Shown piece by piece: positions 62,274 to 64,000 of a stretch of 64,000 nucleotides of DNA. Under the pieces are notes generated by a model, which ran no database searches, was not told where the DNA came from, and worked only from the letters and a program-made list of their open reading frames with translations. Position 1 is the stretch's first letter, and the number at the start of each line of letters is the position of its first letter. The position numbers and the translations under genes were made by a program. The stretch comes from Leptospiraceae bacterium. Lineage in GTDB: Bacteria > Spirochaetota > Leptospiria > Leptospirales > Leptonemataceae. The stretch covers positions 1-64,000 of the forward strand of contig JAOACE010000011.1 of NCBI GenBank assembly GCA_026418015.1, written 5' to 3'.

Positions 62274-63356
62274 TTACAAATTTGCAAAATTTTTTAACCT
62301 TATGGGTAATCTTTTGGGTCCCCAGTTTCCGGGTGGTCCATCGAAGACGCCAGCAATCTTGTAGTTGCAAAAACGGCAATGTCCGTCATCCGTTAGATGA
62401 TATTCTGTTAATACATACCAATCTCTACCAATGACTTTTTTCTTGCAATTGGGACAATAAGTGCTTTCGCCATCTTCGTCGTGAACATTTCCTATGTAAA
62501 CATAGTGCAAGCCTACTTCTAATGCAATTTTTCGTGCTCTTAATAGGGTGGAATGAGACGTTCGTGGTTTATTCAACATTTTAAAATCCGGATGGAATGC
62601 AGTAAAGTGTATGGGGACATCAGGTCCTAAATGTTCTAATATCCATTCACATTCGTTTTGAATTTCTTGCGAAGAATCATTTTCTCCGGGTATGAGCAAC
62701 GTAGTTATTTCGAACCACACACTCGTAGATTTCTTTAAATATTCTAAGGTTTCGAGCACTGGCTTTAAATGTCCTCCACAAATCCTTCGATAAAAATCTT
62801 CTGTAAAAGCTTTTAAATCCACATTTGCAGCATCCATGTATTGATAAAATTCTTCGCGTGCTTTTTCTTTAATATATCCAGCAGTAACAGCAACCGTCTT
62901 GATTCCATACTTATGGCATTCTTTTGCAACATCGATTGCATATTCCATAAAAATAACTGGATCATTATAAGTAAAGGCTACACTCTTACAACCCAATCGT
63001 TTTGCTACTTTTGCTATAAGTTCGGGACTTGCCTCATCTGCTAATGTATCCATTTCGCGAGATTTGCTTATATCCCAATTCTGACAAAATTGACAAATTA
63101 AATTACAGCCCGCAGTTCCAAAAGAAAGAATGGGTGTTCCGGGTAAAAAATGGTTTAAGGGTTTTTTTTCAATCGGATCGATACAATATCCACTCGAGCG
63201 TCCATAAGTATATAGTACTATCTGATTGTTTTCTCTTCCTCTTACGAAACAAAGTCCTCGTTGACCTTCGCTTAATTTACACTCTCTTGGACAAACATCG
63301 CATTGGATTTTTCCACTCTCTACAAAATGCCAATACTTTGTAGGAATTGCCTTCAT
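62274..63356 (-). CDS. amrS: AmmeMemoRadiSam-system radical SAM enzyme (AmrS-like)
   Basis: 360-residue radical SAM protein. An N-terminal Cys set (CDVCPRECKLSEGQRGLC) precedes the SAM cluster motif CNLICQFC (Cys84, 88, 91) with FGTAGC before it and a TIM-like core (AFTYNDPVIF, VDLKAFTEDFY). The C-terminal extension bears YCPNCKKKVIGRDW and CRFCNYK, a rubredoxin-like zinc pair. This full layout matches the AmrS family that co-occurs with AMMECR1 and Memo proteins in a pathway of unknown product. Neither AMMECR1 nor Memo is encoded in this window. Confidence 0.9.
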   Translation of the reverse strand: MKAIPTKYWHFVESGKIQCDVCPRECKLSEGQRGLCFVRGRENNQIVLYTYGRSSGYCIDPIEKKPLNHFLPGTPILSFGTAGCNLICQFCQNWDISKSREMDTLADEASPELIAKVAKRLGCKSVAFTYNDPVIFMEYAIDVAKECHKYGIKTVAVTAGYIKEKAREEFYQYMDAANVDLKAFTEDFYRRICGGHLKPVLETLEYLKKSTSVWFEITTLLIPGENDSSQEIQNECEWILEHLGPDVPIHFTAFHPDFKMLNKPRTSHSTLLRARKIALEVGLHYVYIGNVHDEDGESTYCPNCKKKVIGRDWYVLTEYHLTDDGHCRFCNYKIAGVFDGPPGNWGPKRLPIRLKNFANL

Positions 63357-63429
63357 TAAGAATATTATACTAAAAAAAGGAAAACAGGTAAAGAAATTTT
63401 TTTAGAAAGATATGATAAGAATAATTAAA

Positions 63430-63458
63430 AATAAAAAAGCCTGCTAATAGCAGGCTCA
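63430..63458 (-). terminator. Terminator of the OmpL1-like gene
   Basis: Stem AGCCTGCT-ATT-AGCAGGCT read on the minus strand and followed by TTTTTTATTTTT, about ten bases after the stop codon at 63469-63471. Confidence 0.9.
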
Positions 63459-63468
63459 GGATAAAAAA

Positions 63469-64000
63469 TTATAAGGGTTTTTTAAAACCTAATCTATAAC
63501 GAAGACCACCCACTACAATAGGATAAGAAATATTTCCTGTTGATGCAAGCTGATTGACTGTTCCAGGACTTCTAACTGGTGCATTGTCCATTTTTGCATC
63601 TAAAAGATATTCTAATTCAAAATAGAATTTGCTGCCAGATTGGAGCTTTTTATCAAGACCAATTAAAAAGTTGAACCCTACTCCACTTACATCGAAGACG
63701 ATTTGTTCTCCAAAAATTGCACCGGAATATAATGCTTGTGGATTTGATGTTACAGCAGCAACGTCAGCTGTAGTTCCTGTTACTGGATCAATTAATCCAA
63801 TCCCACTTGGACCTAAACCGCATAATCTAGATGAAACAGAACAAGGTGTTGCACCATCTCCTGTTCCAGATAAGCTCCAACCACCTCTAAAATAGTTGAT
63901 ACCAAATGCACCATAAACAGAAGCACTTTCGGATACATTTGCTTTAATACCTAAATATAAAGGTACTACTAAACTATAAAAATCCCAGCTTTGTTCAATA
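63469..64000 (-). CDS. ompL1: OmpL1-like outer-membrane porin (3' part; start beyond right edge)
   Basis: The 176 C-terminal residues are visible. Three stretches line up with Leptospira OmpL1 as remembered: YLGIKANVSESASVYGAFG, INYFRGGWSLSG, and the ending YPIVVGGLRYRLGFKKPL (OmpL1 ends with YPIVVGGQIYRFGY). FNFLIGL also matches. The region between holds a Cys-bearing extracellular-type loop (TPCSVSSRLCGLG). OmpL1 is a beta-barrel porin and surface adhesin/antigen of Leptospira. The gene continues past position 64000. Confidence 0.85.
   Translation of the reverse strand, partial: IEQSWDFYSLVVPLYLGIKANVSESASVYGAFGINYFRGGWSLSGTGDGATPCSVSSRLCGLGPSGIGLIDPVTGTTADVAAVTSNPQALYSGAIFGEQIVFDVSGVGFNFLIGLDKKLQSGSKFYFELEYLLDAKMDNAPVRSPGTVNQLASTGNISYPIVVGGLRYRLGFKKPL

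Noticed and set aside
59558-63356. A complete AmmeMemoRadiSam cluster (DODA-type gene taken as Memo)
   Set aside because: The dioxygenase-like protein has YgiD/DODA motifs rather than Memo, the genes are not in one operon, and AMMECR1 is absent.

Overview
The window is AT-rich (roughly 30% G+C by eye) and its gene content points to a spirochaete of the order Leptospirales. The strongest markers are the 3' part of an OmpL1-type porin gene at the right edge, two copies of a DUF1564-like gene (a family typical of Leptospira), a cytoplasmic filament protein CfpA, an oversized GreA with a long helical N-terminal region, and lipoproteins with a relaxed lipobox. No phage, plasmid or insertion-sequence genes are seen. 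Most of the window is ordinary chromosome with short operons on both strands.

Layout. 1-440: a coiled-coil gene with perfect 33-bp (11-residue) tandem repeats. 650-4220: a ferrous-iron operon (small Cys membrane protein, feoA, feoB, a hydrolase) behind a possible Fur operator. 4284-7030: chemoreceptor and DUF1564 copy 1. 7150-8160: rsmE, tRNA-Leu(CAA) and a 52-residue CxC peptide. 8220-14940: a compact fatty-acid/phospholipid island on the minus strand, transcribed fabD, enoyl reductase, fabA, fabG, fabZ, ketosynthase, ACP, then (after a terminator-like hairpin) plsC and a phosphopantetheinyl transferase. 15190-22450: diguanylate cyclase, an exported protein of unknown function, CopD-like protein, RsmB-family methylase, a Fur-box-controlled pair (cytochrome c'-like lipoprotein plus FadL-like outer-membrane protein) and a GT3-type glycogen synthase. 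22675-30490: greA, crotonase, an ExbB-ExbD-ExbD-TonB operon and two unknown genes. 30600-37740: TM2 protein and membrane partner, inositol-phosphatase family, YqaA, serS, sfsA, GT83 transferase, PAP2. 37880-43400: korAB, speD followed by a translationally linked SET/SpeD-like fusion, and a divergent DAHP synthase. 43570-54780: a PPDK-like enzyme with a degraded ATP domain, a second diguanylate cyclase, and a locus of CfpA plus four unknown genes including a membrane VWA protein. 54900-64000: amidohydrolase, lipase, glycosyltransferase, phosphoesterase, DODA-type dioxygenase, reductase, DUF1564 copy 2, an AmrS-type radical SAM enzyme and the OmpL1 porin end.

Themes: iron uptake and its control (feo, TonB energiser, Fur-like boxes), envelope lipids and glycans, cyclic-di-GMP signalling, reductive 2-oxoacid metabolism and the spirochaete cytoskeleton. 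The least expected items are the SET/SpeD-like fusion behind speD, the CfpA-linked gene set, the self-contained lipid island with FabA and a non-canonical ACP, and the Fur-controlled haem-lipoprotein/porin pair. All calls are made by reading motifs; no database search was possible.
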